The position numbers were made by a program, and so were the translations under genes. 64,000 nt of DNA. Origin: Undaria pinnatifida (lineage: Eukaryota > Sar > Phaeophyceae > Laminariales > Alariaceae). Positions 40,401 through 52,205 of this stretch are shown here, piece by piece. The number at the start of each line of letters is the position of its first letter. Position 1 is the stretch's first letter. The notes below the pieces were generated by a model. It had not been told where the DNA came from, searched no databases, and saw only the letters and a list, made by a program, of their open reading frames with translations. The DNA lies in NCBI GenBank assembly GCA_012845835.1, contig JABAKD010000010.1:13821401-13885400 (forward strand), read 5' to 3'.

Positions 40401-41733
40401 TTCGAGCAACCGGGGAAAATCGGCAATGATGACGATCGAACGACGGTAAGTGGCCGCAGTTTATCGTGCGACGCAATGACGATTTTGGAAAAGAATGCCA
40501 TCACCCATCCTTGCCATTAGCAATACGAAACTACAACAGTACCTGGTGCCTGTTAAGTTTTAATGTGAACACTGCGGCCGTAAGTCGTGACCGCTGCTCG
40601 TTTTCTGGGAGACGTGCCGTCGCTCACTTACCATCTTTGATTTTAATGGTGAGTAAGTTCGTAAGTTCTCTTTTTGAGCCCAAACACCGACAATAGAATA
40701 ACTTTGTCAATCGTCTATAATTACGAGTGTCAGCGCTCAGCATTACGAGTAGGATCGTGCTGCGTCTGTGTCGTATATACGACTTCTTGGGTGGTAACCA
40801 GCAGTTCAGACGTCAAATTTTGGGCATTCTTCGACCAAGCGGCAGCGGTCGATGCTGTCAAAAACGTAGCACTTTTTTTCGTCGTTTTTCCCTCTGTCGT
40901 TTTTCCCTCTGAATGTCCCGAAAGAAGCAAGTAGAGAGTAGAGCTATGGCGGTTGGGAGGACTCGTCGTAGGAGAGATGTCTCCAAGAGGCTTTCTCATA
41001 GTTCCACAATAATGGACGAACCTCGTGGACAGCAGCTGCAAGTGTGCTGCGACGCCGAGACCTACTAATAACTGCCAACCTCCAAACTCCAACGCCCTCC
41101 GACGGCGCTCTAATTGCGCCGCACAATGCAAGACATCATCTGGGGCTGGGGGGTGGCTCAGGATCACGCGAAGAGGGTATAATACGGACTTAAAAGCTGA
41201 GAAGCGCGTCACCTCTGGGCAGCTCTGCAGCCCCTTGAGCCGGTTCAGGTTGTTCTTAGAAAGGTCCAGCCTCCTGCGAAACACCGACGAAACAAGCAAA
41301 GGCGGCGTAATCAGACGAGGCAGGTTGAAAAGCTATTATTCATGTATTGCTGAAAGGCTAAGCGACTGGGTGGACATGCTGAGACCACACGGTGAAGCAT
41401 GCCCAGCAGGGAATCCTCCTCAAGCCCATAGCCGCACCCACCCCAATACTTAAGGCCAAGCAGGGGTTGCAACAAAGCACCACCGAAGGAGTGCCATCGC
41501 CCACGCGACGGGCGGAGCAGTTACCTGAGAGAGGGAAGGTCTAAGCTCTCAATGCTCTTGATGCCTCGGCCCGAGAGCTTGATGTTGGTGATCTCATCCG
41601 CAGTAGCAGCTTTCTCTTTCGTTTGCTGACGGTGCGCCTTTACGGCTTTCTCCGTTGTGAGTTTTCGAATGAGCGAGAGGGTGGCAGCAATGCCCTGCTT
41701 TTGCTCTTGCGCAGGCATGCTCTCGGCTGCCAT
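34498..41733 (-). CDS. Leucine-rich-repeat protein with a long charged low-complexity tail
   Basis: Six exons read from high to low coordinate: 41525-41733, 41213-41273, 40150-40398, 39487-39590, 38046-38251, 34498-35762; all phases agree, giving 697 residues. Residues 1-47 are a short basic helix. About nine or ten leucine-rich repeats follow to residue 276, with typical cores such as LRRLDLSKNNL, LQALVLNNNEI and LRTLDLGHNTI. After the last repeat comes an LRR-cap-like segment, RVRALFPSLKVRDGKRV, which confirms that the 34.5-35.8 kb exon belongs to this gene although a 2.3 kb intron separates it. The remaining 400 or so residues are low complexity: Gly/Ser/Asp, Ala-rich helix, several Lys/Arg clusters that could act as nuclear signals, and a C-terminus ending near FSVEAMLAARG. 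No kinase, transmembrane or signal sequence is seen, so this is an intracellular LRR scaffold rather than a receptor. The last intron carries two TAGG tetranucleotide arrays. The acceptor of exon 5 could lie 3 bases further in. Confidence 0.86.
35823..36069. repeat. TAGG tetranucleotide array 1 in the LRR gene
   Basis: Mostly TAGG with TGGG, TAGA and TAGT variants; it lies in the last LRR intron directly next to the exon acceptor at 35763. In the transcript it reads CCTA, that is, a pyrimidine-rich stretch upstream of the acceptor. Long minus frames of Tyr-Leu-Pro-Thr are an artefact of the repeat. Confidence 0.9.
37084..37250. repeat. TAGG tetranucleotide array 2 in the LRR gene
   Basis: A nearly perfect TAGG run to about 37160, then GCAGG and CAAG variants. 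It is in the same intron (35763-38045) as array 1, about 1 kb away and in the same orientation. Confidence 0.9.
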
Positions 41734-43541
41734 TGCGGATGGTATACGCTGCTGTGGATGCCGTGCCTACTGCTCTACTGCTACTGCTGTTGCTGTGATT
41801 CGTGTCGAGTGTCGTGTGCCGAGCCGCCGAGCGCTATCAAGCTCTACTATTGTAAAGCATTTGTCCGGCGTTATGATTCGGGATTATCTCAATCCCCCCC
41901 CGCCTTCTTTTTATAACTCCAAGGCCTCGAGCAAGATATCAGACGAGTGCGAATATTAGCTATGGGCAACTATGAGTTCCCGGTTCCCGCAGGGCACGTC
42001 GGCGTAAATAATATGCTCGTATGGACGTAAAATATATACGAGGCTCTACTACGGATGATACATCCTGCACCCCGTACCAGCGTTTTTGGAGACATAACTA
42101 CTTGGAATTAGAGAGGATTTTATACACTACGTACAACCAGGTAAACCTCCTTGAGAACCGTATGCGCGTTTTGGGGGACAAGCTACTTGGAATTAGTGTG
42201 GAATATGTGTTTCAGCAGTGTAGTGAAAGGTATCTTACCGCCTGTAGGTAAGGATTGCTCTTGATCTGAAAGTATTAATAACTTCTGGTATCGTCCCCGC
42301 GCACATGGCACCCCCAACTCCGCACAAAGTCAACACCCCAAATTCGCACAAAGTCAAAGTTGATTTTGCACGTGCTGTTCTTTCGCGCATTCATTACCCA
42401 TTGAAAGTAAATGAGTTGTTCGCTGACCTACCAAGTTTTAAGTAAACACGCACAGCGACAACAGACAGCAGCAGCGGCAGCCCAGCAGCAGCAGCTGTAG
42501 AGCTCTACGTAGAACCTGTTTTTTATTTCGTGTATCAAGTTCATTCAGAAGAGAGGCGGCGGAGTACACTGCTACTGCTTGCCGTTGTCTGTGTAACGGG
42601 TGACACCCGGCGGCGGAATTGGCACGAGCGAATGGGTTCTCTTCCGAACATAACGCGGTATACCTCCACTTTGTCTACGGCACCACATATTTATGTTCCT
42701 CGTAAGATCGTATCGGGGAACACGCCCATACGGGCTTGTTTGTGTAACGAATGGATGCTAACATCTTGTGTCTCGGTACACAACTAACTCTCGTACGCCG
42801 TCAACCGGATGAACACAACAAAAAGTACGGGTACCGTATCAGAAACTAACATGATAGATAGTGTACGACGCTCAGAATGCTGGGATAGCTTTCCGCGTAG
42901 AATGTGCGGTCACGGAAATTGAACACACACCCCGGTAAGGTACACATTTTTTCCACGACACAATACGCTCGGCATATACGAGTGCCTTGTCGCAAATTCA
43001 AACCGGCTACAAAAAAATTGGATACAGCTGTGCCACAGGCTGTGCGTGGGGCCACCCTCCACTGACGAGATGCTCCGATATCAACATGGCGCGCGAAAGG
43101 ATCGGTACTCGGAGCTACCGAAGCAGCGATACACTTTCTACGACACGCCCGAGGCAGACCCGGCCACGTAACCCGGCGGAAGCACGTTGGCTCTCCACAT
43201 GCTCGCATAAGAAGTTCACCATTCGCCAAATCTGAGAATTGGACGATGCCATCATAAGAAGTTTACTACAGTACACACTCCATCTGAAGATTTGATGGAT
43301 CCATCACATCGCCACATACTACGCTAGCCTGACGCTCCTTCCTACCTGGTCGTCTTTACGATGCATCCCACGAAGGTACCGGCCAGAAGCCCAACCCAAC
43401 CCAACCCAGCCCATCGAAACTACGATGTTGAAGTGTCGCTAGTGAACCGCCACCCACGCACCACCCGTGCTATCGCACCGCAACCCAACCCAACCCAACC
43501 CAACCCAGCCCCTTCTCTATGCCAAGAGGTCACCCCGCTGT
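41734..43541. other. Region between the LRR gene start and the plastid-protein gene end
   Basis: It should hold the LRR gene promoter. Two pieces at about 42082-42115 and 42168-42200 resemble the TTTTTGGGGACA...TACTTGGA part of family A. CAG-rich sequence lies at 42462-42500 and AACCC runs at 43391-43412 and 43480-43508. No gene seen. Confidence 0.5.
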
Positions 43542-46404
43542 TTAATTCGTTAGCAAAATGATTGCCGCCGGAGCGACGAACACCGCCACGGCGCCGAAGT
43601 ACGCGTATGCGAAAAAACCCCTAAACTTCTGCTGCACGAAAAACACAGCCAGATAATACGCACCCCCCAAGAACGGCGCGATTTTGAGGTACGACCGCAA
43701 CAGGACCACGTTGAACGGGTCTAGCTTCCGCTTGAGGATGCCATACGCACCCTGCTTGCAGCCGATTACAAGAGAGGAAAACACAGAAACAGGGAGCGAA
43801 AAGAGGCGAAAGGTTTAGACTGAAGATGGAATGGTTTGAATCATACGGTAAGTTTTGGTCTTATGTTCAAGCGAACAAAAAGGCTCTTGTAAGGAACACT
43901 GTGGTATGGAATATGATACCTGGTGCCTTAGATTTGGACCCAGACTGGCATGTGATATGTTCTGCCTCGTGCGAGTATATTATACGAGGTTGCCAACCGG
44001 CGACTGAAACCTGAGGGAGTAGTGCTGGAATGGGGTAAAGCATCAGCAAGAGGATCGACCAAAGAACGGCCCTTCACCAAACCAAAACGCGGGTATCCGG
44101 AAAAGTGGCGAGGTCGTCAGCGGCCCACCCAATTATACCTTGCGCAACACAAACACAACAATATCGGTGTCTCCTTGCTTGGCGTATAAAACAAATCTGG
44201 GTTGACGTCACCCACCTCAGTGTCGCCATCCCACGCTTCCCCCCCGGCCCTCCGCTTTTCCATCAAGCTCTTGACCACGCTCTTCAAGTCCGGGAAAGAA
44301 AGGGTGAAGTAAGACGACAGGGCGTAGGTCGTCATTGATACGGGTTAAGAGCCGGACGCATCAGGTGAACGCCTGCGACTGGTCCTCGTCTATCAGAGAT
44401 GGCTCAAGCAAACGAATGTAAAACATGTAAGCAACACCCATTCACTCAACGCCGCATGCAACCTGGCAGATTGCAGTCAGCAGGTCGTTTAACCAACAGT
44501 CAACAGCAGAATTTCAAAGTGCAAGAGGTTATCGTCGAATTAAAAACAAGGGGTGTCGATAGCCAGCTATCCGACACCAATCAAAAATCCCAGCTGATAG
44601 CAGTGGCTCTCACCTATTATAGTACCAGGTATATTGTAGCAAAAGAGTAATTCTCAAAAAAACAATACCGTGCAAGTAGTACCTCCCAATATCGAATCCA
44701 CCCCTCTTCTTCTAAACGTTCGCTTAAATCATGTGCTGAAAAAACACGACCCAGTTCAAACGACACAACCACAGCTGTGCGCCCTAGCTATGCCTATCAC
44801 ACCACTACAACTGCAGCTGCTGTGGAGAGATCATTGTTTCAGTCGCATCAACCTCTATGGGGCTTCAACGGGAGCACATGTCGAGAAAAACTCACGATTA
44901 CAGCATCGGTCACACGAATCACTCCGGGCTACTGAGGGAGGGTACGTACCCGTGTTCGTATTGGGCTGTTCCAACACTTGACAGTTTCGTGTCGATTCGG
45001 GTTATTGCCGTATTCTTGGGTATTTGGTCCCTTGACTTTTGTGTTTCTACGCAGTTGGTGACGCACGATGTGGTCACTTCCATCTGCCTTACCTGCTGGG
45101 AGACTCGCCTGAACCATCTCTCACGACTCGTAGTCAGGAGCTAACTAACAACCCGAGCTATACCAAAAGATTATCTCCAACACGCGCGCAGCATGACATT
45201 ATTCAGTTGTATTGCTGCGCGCTACCACTAGACGGCTGGTAAAACCGTACCTGGCATTATGTTGGTTGATGGACCTGGGTTCCGACAGGGTTAATACTAC
45301 CACCACAACTGCCGCTGATTAGGATCTCCCATTGGCTCAATCGAAAGAATGGATGCATCCCCTCTGCCTCAAACAAAGTCACCTCTCTCGCGAAGGGGTT
45401 CTCCAGCAAGCCATCCTCGTCGGCATCCACCGCTTCGTTGATCTTCACCATTGTGTTCAGCACGCTCTCCGCGGTCTGTCCCCTCTTAAGGTCGGACACC
45501 AACCCCGTCACGTCGGCCCTTCCGTCCGCCGACTCCCCGGCCTCCGCTAAGACCATCAGCGTTGGTGCCCCGTGTCGCTCCGAGCGCGCCGACGACAGCT
45601 CGGGGAGGGGGGATGCATCCGCGGGCAGGGAGGAAGTTGCGATCGTCGCGGTCGCGAGGCACGCGGCCGCGGTTCCGAGCACGGACCACGAGGGGGTCGA
45701 TGTCGCAGTTGTTTGTCTGTCGTGGTCGTTGCTGGTCATGCTCGGGGCTGGTGAGCGGCAGGGGGACATCGCGCACCGGCTGCTGCTGCGGTGTTGGGAG
45801 GTCCTGTTTTCGCATGGGAGAGTCGGTTTGGGAGGGCAGGAGAAAGAAGAAGACAGGAAAACTGCGCCGTTGGTTCACAAACATCCACTGGACTCGCTCG
45901 CATTTTAGTGCCGCCCACTGTCCGCTGTGTCCTGCTTCGCATCTGAGTTGCATCTGGGCTACATTATTCACCTCCTGCGATTCGATTACGTTACGAGTGT
46001 CGCGCAGAGTTTCAATCTCGTGCTCTTGTGTACCCGGGGTACTCCTGGGTCCTGGGTACACCGGCGGCTCATGTTGCCGTACTAGCCTAATAATAAGACT
46101 ACACCGAAGCAGCTACTATTGTTCGTAGATGCTTGCACCCTAATAGCTCCCACCAGACACGCCGCGAGTAGTTCTGACCTCTACGAGTACACAGGAAGAC
46201 GCTTGGGTCATCTCCAACTGCTCTGCGCACTCGATGCTGTCATTCGTAATGATACCTGTGGATAGCCGACACGCCGTGAGGAAGTTGCACGGGTTGGACG
46301 AACGCCATCCCACCATGAAAGCTCAGGACTCCCAGCACGGCAAGCACTATTATCCTTGGTGCTATCCACCGCACCAACCTACGCGTGCGATCACCATTCG
46401 CCAT
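43542..46404 (-). CDS. Plastid-addressed membrane protein of unknown function
   Basis: Four exons read downward: 46256-46404, 45383-45803, 44216-44281, 43542-43751; phases agree, 281 residues. The N-terminus is a signal peptide (RWIAPRIIVLAVLGVLSFHG) followed by GGMA-FVQP; phenylalanine just after the cleavage site is the mark of plastid proteins in algae with red-derived secondary plastids. A Ser/Arg/Thr-rich transit stretch follows. Then comes a second hydrophobic Ala-rich segment ending LPADA-SPL, which looks like a thylakoid-transfer signal with an AxA site, although a mature membrane span is possible. The middle is acidic and helical. The last exon has two membrane spans (VLLRSYLKIAPFLGGAYYLA and GFFAYAYFGAVAVFVAPAAI). 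The family is not recognised. The third exon is only 22 codons and was chosen for its strong pyrimidine tract; an in-frame ATG at 44335 offers the alternative of a separate two-exon gene. It is divergent from PRP18, with 277 bases between start codons. Confidence 0.68.
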
Positions 46405-46681
46405 GGTCCTTGACGGGAGGAGCAAGGATTCCGGTGTGCAACAAGCTTTCAAGAGAATCATGAGCTCATGAACCTTGCCGTCAAAAACATGCATTCTACT
46501 TTTATAAAACCCTAACCAGGGAACCGGGGTTTCCAAGAGGTATCACGCAGGCAGCTCAGCTGGCTGCTCGCTGCTCGCACCGGGATTGAGAGCGACGAGG
46601 GAGGGGAACAGAGCCAAATTTGAAGCCTACCGCTAGGATACTGTGTTTTTTTCGTTGCAGTGAGGCGATCTCGAGGGTAAC
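46405..46681. promoter_or_regulatory. Shared upstream region of the divergent plastid-protein and PRP18 genes
   Basis: Only 277 bases separate the two start codons, so both promoters and 5' UTRs must fit here unless a UTR intron exists. On the plus strand TATAAAA at about 46503 overlaps AAACCCTAACC, which matches the plant telo-box motif. A pyrimidine tract ending TTGCAG near 46662 could be a 5' UTR acceptor for PRP18. The promoter role is inferred from layout. Confidence 0.4.
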
Positions 46682-49600
46682 ATGGACCTCCTCAAGGCCG
46701 AAATGGACAGGAAAAAGCAGCGAACATCCGAGCTTGTCGCAAGAGCAGGGGGAGAGAAAGGGGGGAGGCGGTTTGTTCGTCGTGGGGAAGCTGCGAGACT
46801 TGAGAAGGAGGAGCGGCAAAGCAAGCAGGCGGAGCTGATCAAGTAAGCGCGCGTGTATGTGCTGCTACACGTATACATCGCCGCGGTTTCGTAATTTCTA
46901 GCTTCAGCTTTTCGCCACACTAATATAGATGTACTCTTACGACTACTAAGACTGTATAGTCTAATAAAGCACCTGAAATACTGACCAAGGCTGGGTTTCT
47001 TGTCTGACAGGTGCATTGCACACTAACTTCAGTATAACGACTCCCGGATTTCTTGTAGTCCTGTTAATATCAGCCTGCGTTTCTTATTCCCCTGTTTTTC
47101 ATTTGGTGTCCTGTACAGCAGTACACGTACAGCAACAGCAATATTACGTAGACGAGCAAGCAGCAGCAAGTCAGTAGTAGTATACCGGTGCCGCCCTGAT
47201 ACAAACAGCGGTACATGATACTGTACCTCTGGCACGAGTAACTCACACCACGCGCGCAGGTGATACAAAGTATGCTGGCATTTTAACGTACCGGTACTCG
47301 CATGTTTTCTTGCTGCTGTTCGTTCTTGCTGGAACGAGACAGGTTGAGGGACGAGAAGAAACGCAAGCGCGAAATCGAGGAGCAGCGACGGGAAGAGGAG
47401 GACGAGAAGCGAAAACACAGCTCCACAGATTCGAAGAAGAAAGCGAAAGAATCGGTTGCCGCCACGAAGAGCAAGGCAAAAGAGGAGGACGCGTCCGCGG
47501 CAGCTCAGGCGGCGGAAGCAGCCGTTTCGGCGAATGAGGTGCCTTTGCGAGAGGTGAGAGGTGACAAAAGATCCGCTCACACTCAAAGCCCAGTTCGTAG
47601 TCAACAGTTTGACGCTTACGTTTCCTATTTCGTTGTGCCAGTGATGATCATACTTGGCACTAGGGTTGAAGGAAGGCCTTGAAATGCAGAAACATGCGAC
47701 AACGACATCAGCAACAACACCGTCGACTGTTGGTGTTTCGCTTCGTTTGTTATCACTGGGTTCCCAGAGGGCGAGAGGGCTCTCTTCAAATATCGTATTG
47801 TTATTCAACGTTGAAGACGCAAGCTACGGTAGAGGCGCACCATGTTTTTTCTTCGGCTCCTCGCTGAAGGGGCTTTTGACCTCTCCCTATAATGTATTTC
47901 GGGGGAAATGCTCCTGCTATGAATACCCGATGGAAAATTCCATGGCCTAGGTATACGGCGAAAGTCATGCGAAAAAAGAACGAAATTTCCGACGATTTTG
48001 GTTTAAGAAGCCCCGTCATTGAAAAAAAATGGCTCATACAAAAAGTGCTACCTCGATCGTAGCACGGGTCTCAAGGGGTATGAAAATATAGAGGACGCGT
48101 CACAACGGCCAACTCGGGATCTGCATCCGGACATGCCGATACCGACATCGACGCCGCTGTTCTATGAGGCCCTGTGCGAGCTCGACGCAGCCCCCGCAGG
48201 CGCGAATTATCAACTGCGTCGCTGCCCCTTTCACCCAAGCCTTCTTTTTTTTTTTTTTTTTTCCCTCCCCATGCCGATGTTCAATCCAGGCAAAGTCTCG
48301 CCTTCGCGCTCTGGGTCTGCCAATCACACTCTTCGGCGAGACCCAGGCTCAGCGTTCCACGCGCCTCCTGGCAGCGGAAGACGACAAGGGACACCACCAA
48401 GACGATTTTACCTTGGCGGACGGGCACAATGTGGTGAGTCAGACACGCGCGTGCAAGTACAGCGGGCACCCGCTCTTAAGAATTTTGGCTCGGTAGTAAG
48501 AAATTGAGGCTCGTTTTCTCACGATACATAAGAAAATTGACCGAAGAAACGGTGTTCAGGGTCGGATTTCATACTAAACCCCATATAAGAGCAAGCAGTA
48601 TCCTGTTTCTCACTGGTGTCGATGAAAAGAAGAAAATTAGCCTCGACGCCAAACTGACGTTTTTTACGAGCTGGTGCCTGCTGTGCTGCAGCACGCAGTG
48701 TTTATCATAGTCATCTTTGCAGATTGCCTTTAATACCGTTGTGTGATTTGAGACGTTTTGGTCCGAGTAGGTCGAATACGGCGTAGTTATGGAAATCTGA
48801 TCCAATGAGGGAGATGCGGGCCAACGTCGTGATTGGAAGCAGAAGAGCCGATATCATGTTTATCGGTGCCGGTGCGTAGGTTGGTTTCGTGCATCTCAGC
48901 AAGGGCAAGGATGCGTCGAATCAAACATCTTAAAGCAGAGTAAAACGAGGACCTTATTGAAGCCCAAAGCAGGTTCACGTGGTCACGTTCCCCCGAGATG
49001 GTGGGTATATATATCAGATGGGGTGAATCCGATGGAACTGTTCACGGGACGGGCGATATATTGCCACCGTGCCTGGCCCACAGAAGGTAGGTCGCCACAC
49101 TGGCATGATTTTTTTTATGTCCATCGTTTGTAGTGTATTTCGATATCCACCATATGTACGATCATACCACGTATTTCAACTGCGCCCACGATAGGTTGAA
49201 ATCATTGTAACGTACACCGAACAGTGCTTGTCATCCAGCCCTTGCGCGCGTCTTAACCGAGTATATTTTTGTGGCTGTGCCTTGTTGCTTACAAACTTGC
49301 ACGCCCTCTCACCCCCAACTCGATTCTCCGCACGAAGAACAACGAGTTCCTAGGAAACGTGAGCACGGACCTCACGGGAAGCCACCTCGATGCCGCTACC
49401 GGCCGGGACGAGGTAGTCGTAGACGCCGATGCTAAGGACGCAGATTCGGACGACGATGACGACGACGATGACAACGAGATGGGGGCAAGAGCAGCGCGGC
49501 AAGCCGCGTCTGTTAAGGGTGGCCAGACGGCCGGGGCTGGGGAGGCAGAGGGTGAGGGTACGCGTGGAGGACGTGCAAGCAGCGATATAATCGCTGCAGC

Positions 49601-52205
49601 AGTGAAGGCGGCAGTTGGAGGGGGGGCGGCAGGCGATGACGCTGGGCTTGACGGGGAGGTGAAGGAGCTGGAGCGGAACAAGCTTGTCCGGACTTTCTTC
49701 AGGGGGTTGCTGAAGGAGTGGGAGATGGACCTCAACAAGCGACCGGATCACGTGAAGCGTACGGTGCAGGGAAAGCTCGAGACCAAAACGCAGAAGCAGG
49801 CGAAAGACTACATGCGGCCCCTTTTCAAGCTGTGCAAGCAGAAGGTATGCATGTGTGTATGCATGCGTGCGTCCGTCGTGCGAGATTTGTCGTCAGTTTT
49901 GTTATCGCCGCACGCAATGTTGTAGGCGAAATTTGTCGTCGGTTTTGTTGTCTTCGCATACAATGTTGTAGGAGCCTCGCGCCGTGTGCAATGTTTGCAT
50001 TTAGTTTGCAAGAACAAGAGTGCCGCCCGAGATATCGCGCGTTTGTTGCGTGACTCGGTGCGAAATCGACTGTCCTTGGCCGAATCCATGACGGCCTTCT
50101 TTTTGCGTTTGTTTGTGCGCGGCTTGTTTCGATAAATGATTTTTTGTGAGGGGGGGTGTATCTTGGTACTGCCGCCGGCATGGAAATAGCGTCTGCAAGG
50201 AAAAGTTGGTCAGGAACCGTTCTCAACATCGAGGTAATTGATGACTGCGCGCGGCGCATTTGCGATAATCTTGTGAGCGTTATGTTTGGAAGAATCTTGC
50301 CTCCCCTTGGGCACCGTTCCTTTCGACGAGTTTTTTCTTCTCGTCTCTCGCAAGAAGTCTAGCCAAAGCTCACCCTTTTACTGCTTGGAAAATATTCCCA
50401 ACACCAAATCCAAGTGTGATCAGTTCTATAAAGCTTATACGGCGACCCCGCATCTTTTCGTACTCCCGTAGTAGTCCGACTCCCCAACTCACGTCATGCC
50501 AATTGCACATGTGTCATGGAGCGACATCAGGACAAATTCCGAATTGCACAAACTGAGACGCAAACGTGTGTGTTTTTCCTGTCGGTGCCTACCGTGCTCG
50601 TCTTCGTGGCAGGCCTTGCCTGACGGCATCCTGAACAACCTGGTGACGATGATAAACTTCATGAAGGAAGGCGAGTTCGTTCGCGCCAACGACATCTACC
50701 TGCTCACTGCTATCGGAAACGCCCCCTGGCCGATCGGACTTACAATGGTTGGCATCCACGAGCGATCAGGTATGATGTGCGAAGTTTGGGTGGTTTGGGC
50801 ACCTATGAGTACAAACTACACGATGGACCCGTTAATAGGAACCCTCGTACCTGAGCAAGGCTTGAACGCTGTTGTGACACCAACCTCGAGGATAGGCTAT
50901 TTTTATACCTGGTTATGGACCCGTTAATGGGAACCCTCGTACCTGAGCAAGGCTTGAACGCTGTTGTGACACCAACCTCGAGGATAGGCTATTTTTATAC
51001 CTGGTACCCGGTAGGGTTTCAGCGTAGCGCTCGCCTCTAAGCACGTTTTTTTTTTGCTCAGCGCGCTCTAAACAGCTAGCCTGACATGTTAGATGTTTCT
51101 TATGAAATATACCCCTAGGGGTGTACATATGCCATGCACCCCAACCGAAAACATTGTATTTTGTTTACACCCCCCCGATCCCACCGCGTATAATTTTCGA
51201 GCTAGGTTAGGGCCTAGGCTTCTGGTCGGGTTGGGATCTGGCATCAGGTATATCGGTATACTACTATTTAAATAGTAGTATATTAAGTAGGGGTGCACAT
51301 GCTTTTATACACCCCTAGGATGCACTGTGTTTCTTAGTCGTGGGCTTTCATTTTGCTGCATGAACTATGTCTTGATTGGATTAGTGTTTCGGTGAACTGC
51401 TTACGTTTTTGGCTATAGTGCGGGCAGAATCCGATTGGGTATAGTACTCGTATAGAAGGCCGACGAATAGAAGACCTGCCTTTTCTTGGGAGTAGGCCCG
51501 ATGCCCAGTTCTAGTTGCCTTGTCGTGTCTTGAAGAATGCGTATGTCCTGTCACATAATAGTACGGTACTAGTGATATGCTCCCGCGGGCCGATCTGTTT
51601 CTCCTAGACGTCTGCCCGTTGTAAGGTAGGTAAATTATGTGGTGTATAATCCCCGGGGTCGTTTCTGAACGTTGCATGAAGGCGATGACGCATTCCCCGC
51701 TTTTTTTATCGTGTTGAGGCCTTTCGTAGCTGTTGAACACATTTTGAATGGGCGCCTTGTATGATAGCGCTTCTTGTCTAGATGGTGCCATCGTAGCCTG
51801 TAATTAACCAGAACGCTTGCTTTTGCGCGGAGCCAACTTGCGAGGTTATTTTGTGGTCAACTCCAGTATGCTTGTATACACGAGCGTATGAGCAAGTACT
51901 GAAGTCTGCAAACTTGGCCAGCGACGAAAAGAAACCGTCGATGCCTGCGATGATTACGTGTGCGGTGGTCATTACCTAAGACAAGGTTTATGCGTATGTA
52001 CTAGCACGCTTGTGACGTGCAATTGCCCTCGATATGGATGCTGCCTTTGCTCGTACCCGCAGGTCGCGAGCGTATTTCTTCAAAAAACGTTGCCCACATC
52101 ATGAACAACGAGGCCCAGCGCAAGTACTTGGTGTCTGTGAAGCGACTTATGACATACCTGCAGGACAAGCGTACCGACATCGCTCCAAGCAAGAAGGTTC
52201 GGTGA
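46682..52205 (+). CDS. PRPF18: Pre-mRNA-splicing factor PRP18
   Basis: PRP18 is a U5 snRNP-associated factor needed for the second step of splicing, where it works with Slu7 to position the 3' splice site. Six exons: 46682-46842, 47343-47553, 48290-48433, 49338-49844, 50613-50769, 52063-52205; all phases agree, 440 residues. The N-terminus MDLLKAEMDRKKQRT and the following basic helix are as in the family. Exon 3 holds the splicing-factor motif (RLRALGLPITLFGET). Exon 4 contains an Asp-rich and Ala/Gly-rich insert and then the start of the Prp18 domain (VKRTVQGKLETKTQKQAKDY). Exon 5 carries the family hallmark NAPWPIGLTMVGIHERSG, and exon 6 the helices ending in HIMNNEAQRKYLVSVKRLMT. The usual animal protein is near 340 residues; the extra length lies in the acidic insert and the charged region of exon 2. 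Introns are about 0.5-1.3 kb, and the last one contains a 92-base tandem duplication. The start ATG fits the family start. Confidence 0.94.
46985..47105 (+). repeat. Dispersed repeat, family C, partial copy
   Basis: CACACTAACTTCAGTATAAC is followed by a C/T-rich stretch (TTTCTTATTCCCCTG). Only the first part of the unit is clear. It lies in intron 1 of PRP18 (46843-47342). Confidence 0.5.
49884..49973 (+). repeat. Two tandem units of about 46 bases in PRP18 intron 4
   Basis: ATTTGTCGTCAGTTTTGTTA with CGCAATGTTGTAGG, then ATTTGTCGTCGGTTTTGTTG with ACAATGTTGTAGG. The unit is near the start of the intron (49845-50612). Confidence 0.65.
50823..51006 (+). repeat. 92-base near-perfect tandem duplication in PRP18 intron 5
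   Basis: Copy 1 starts at 50823 and copy 2 at 50915, both with ATGGACCCGTTAATRGGAAC. The only difference I see is A/G inside that phrase. The near-identity implies a recent event. It lies in the intron 50770-52062. Confidence 0.92.

Noticed and set aside
44117..44335. Separate small gene starting at the ATG at 44335
   Set aside because: Possible, but the start lies in a strong pyrimidine tract with an acceptor at 44282-44284, and joining it to exon 2 of the plastid-protein gene keeps phase.
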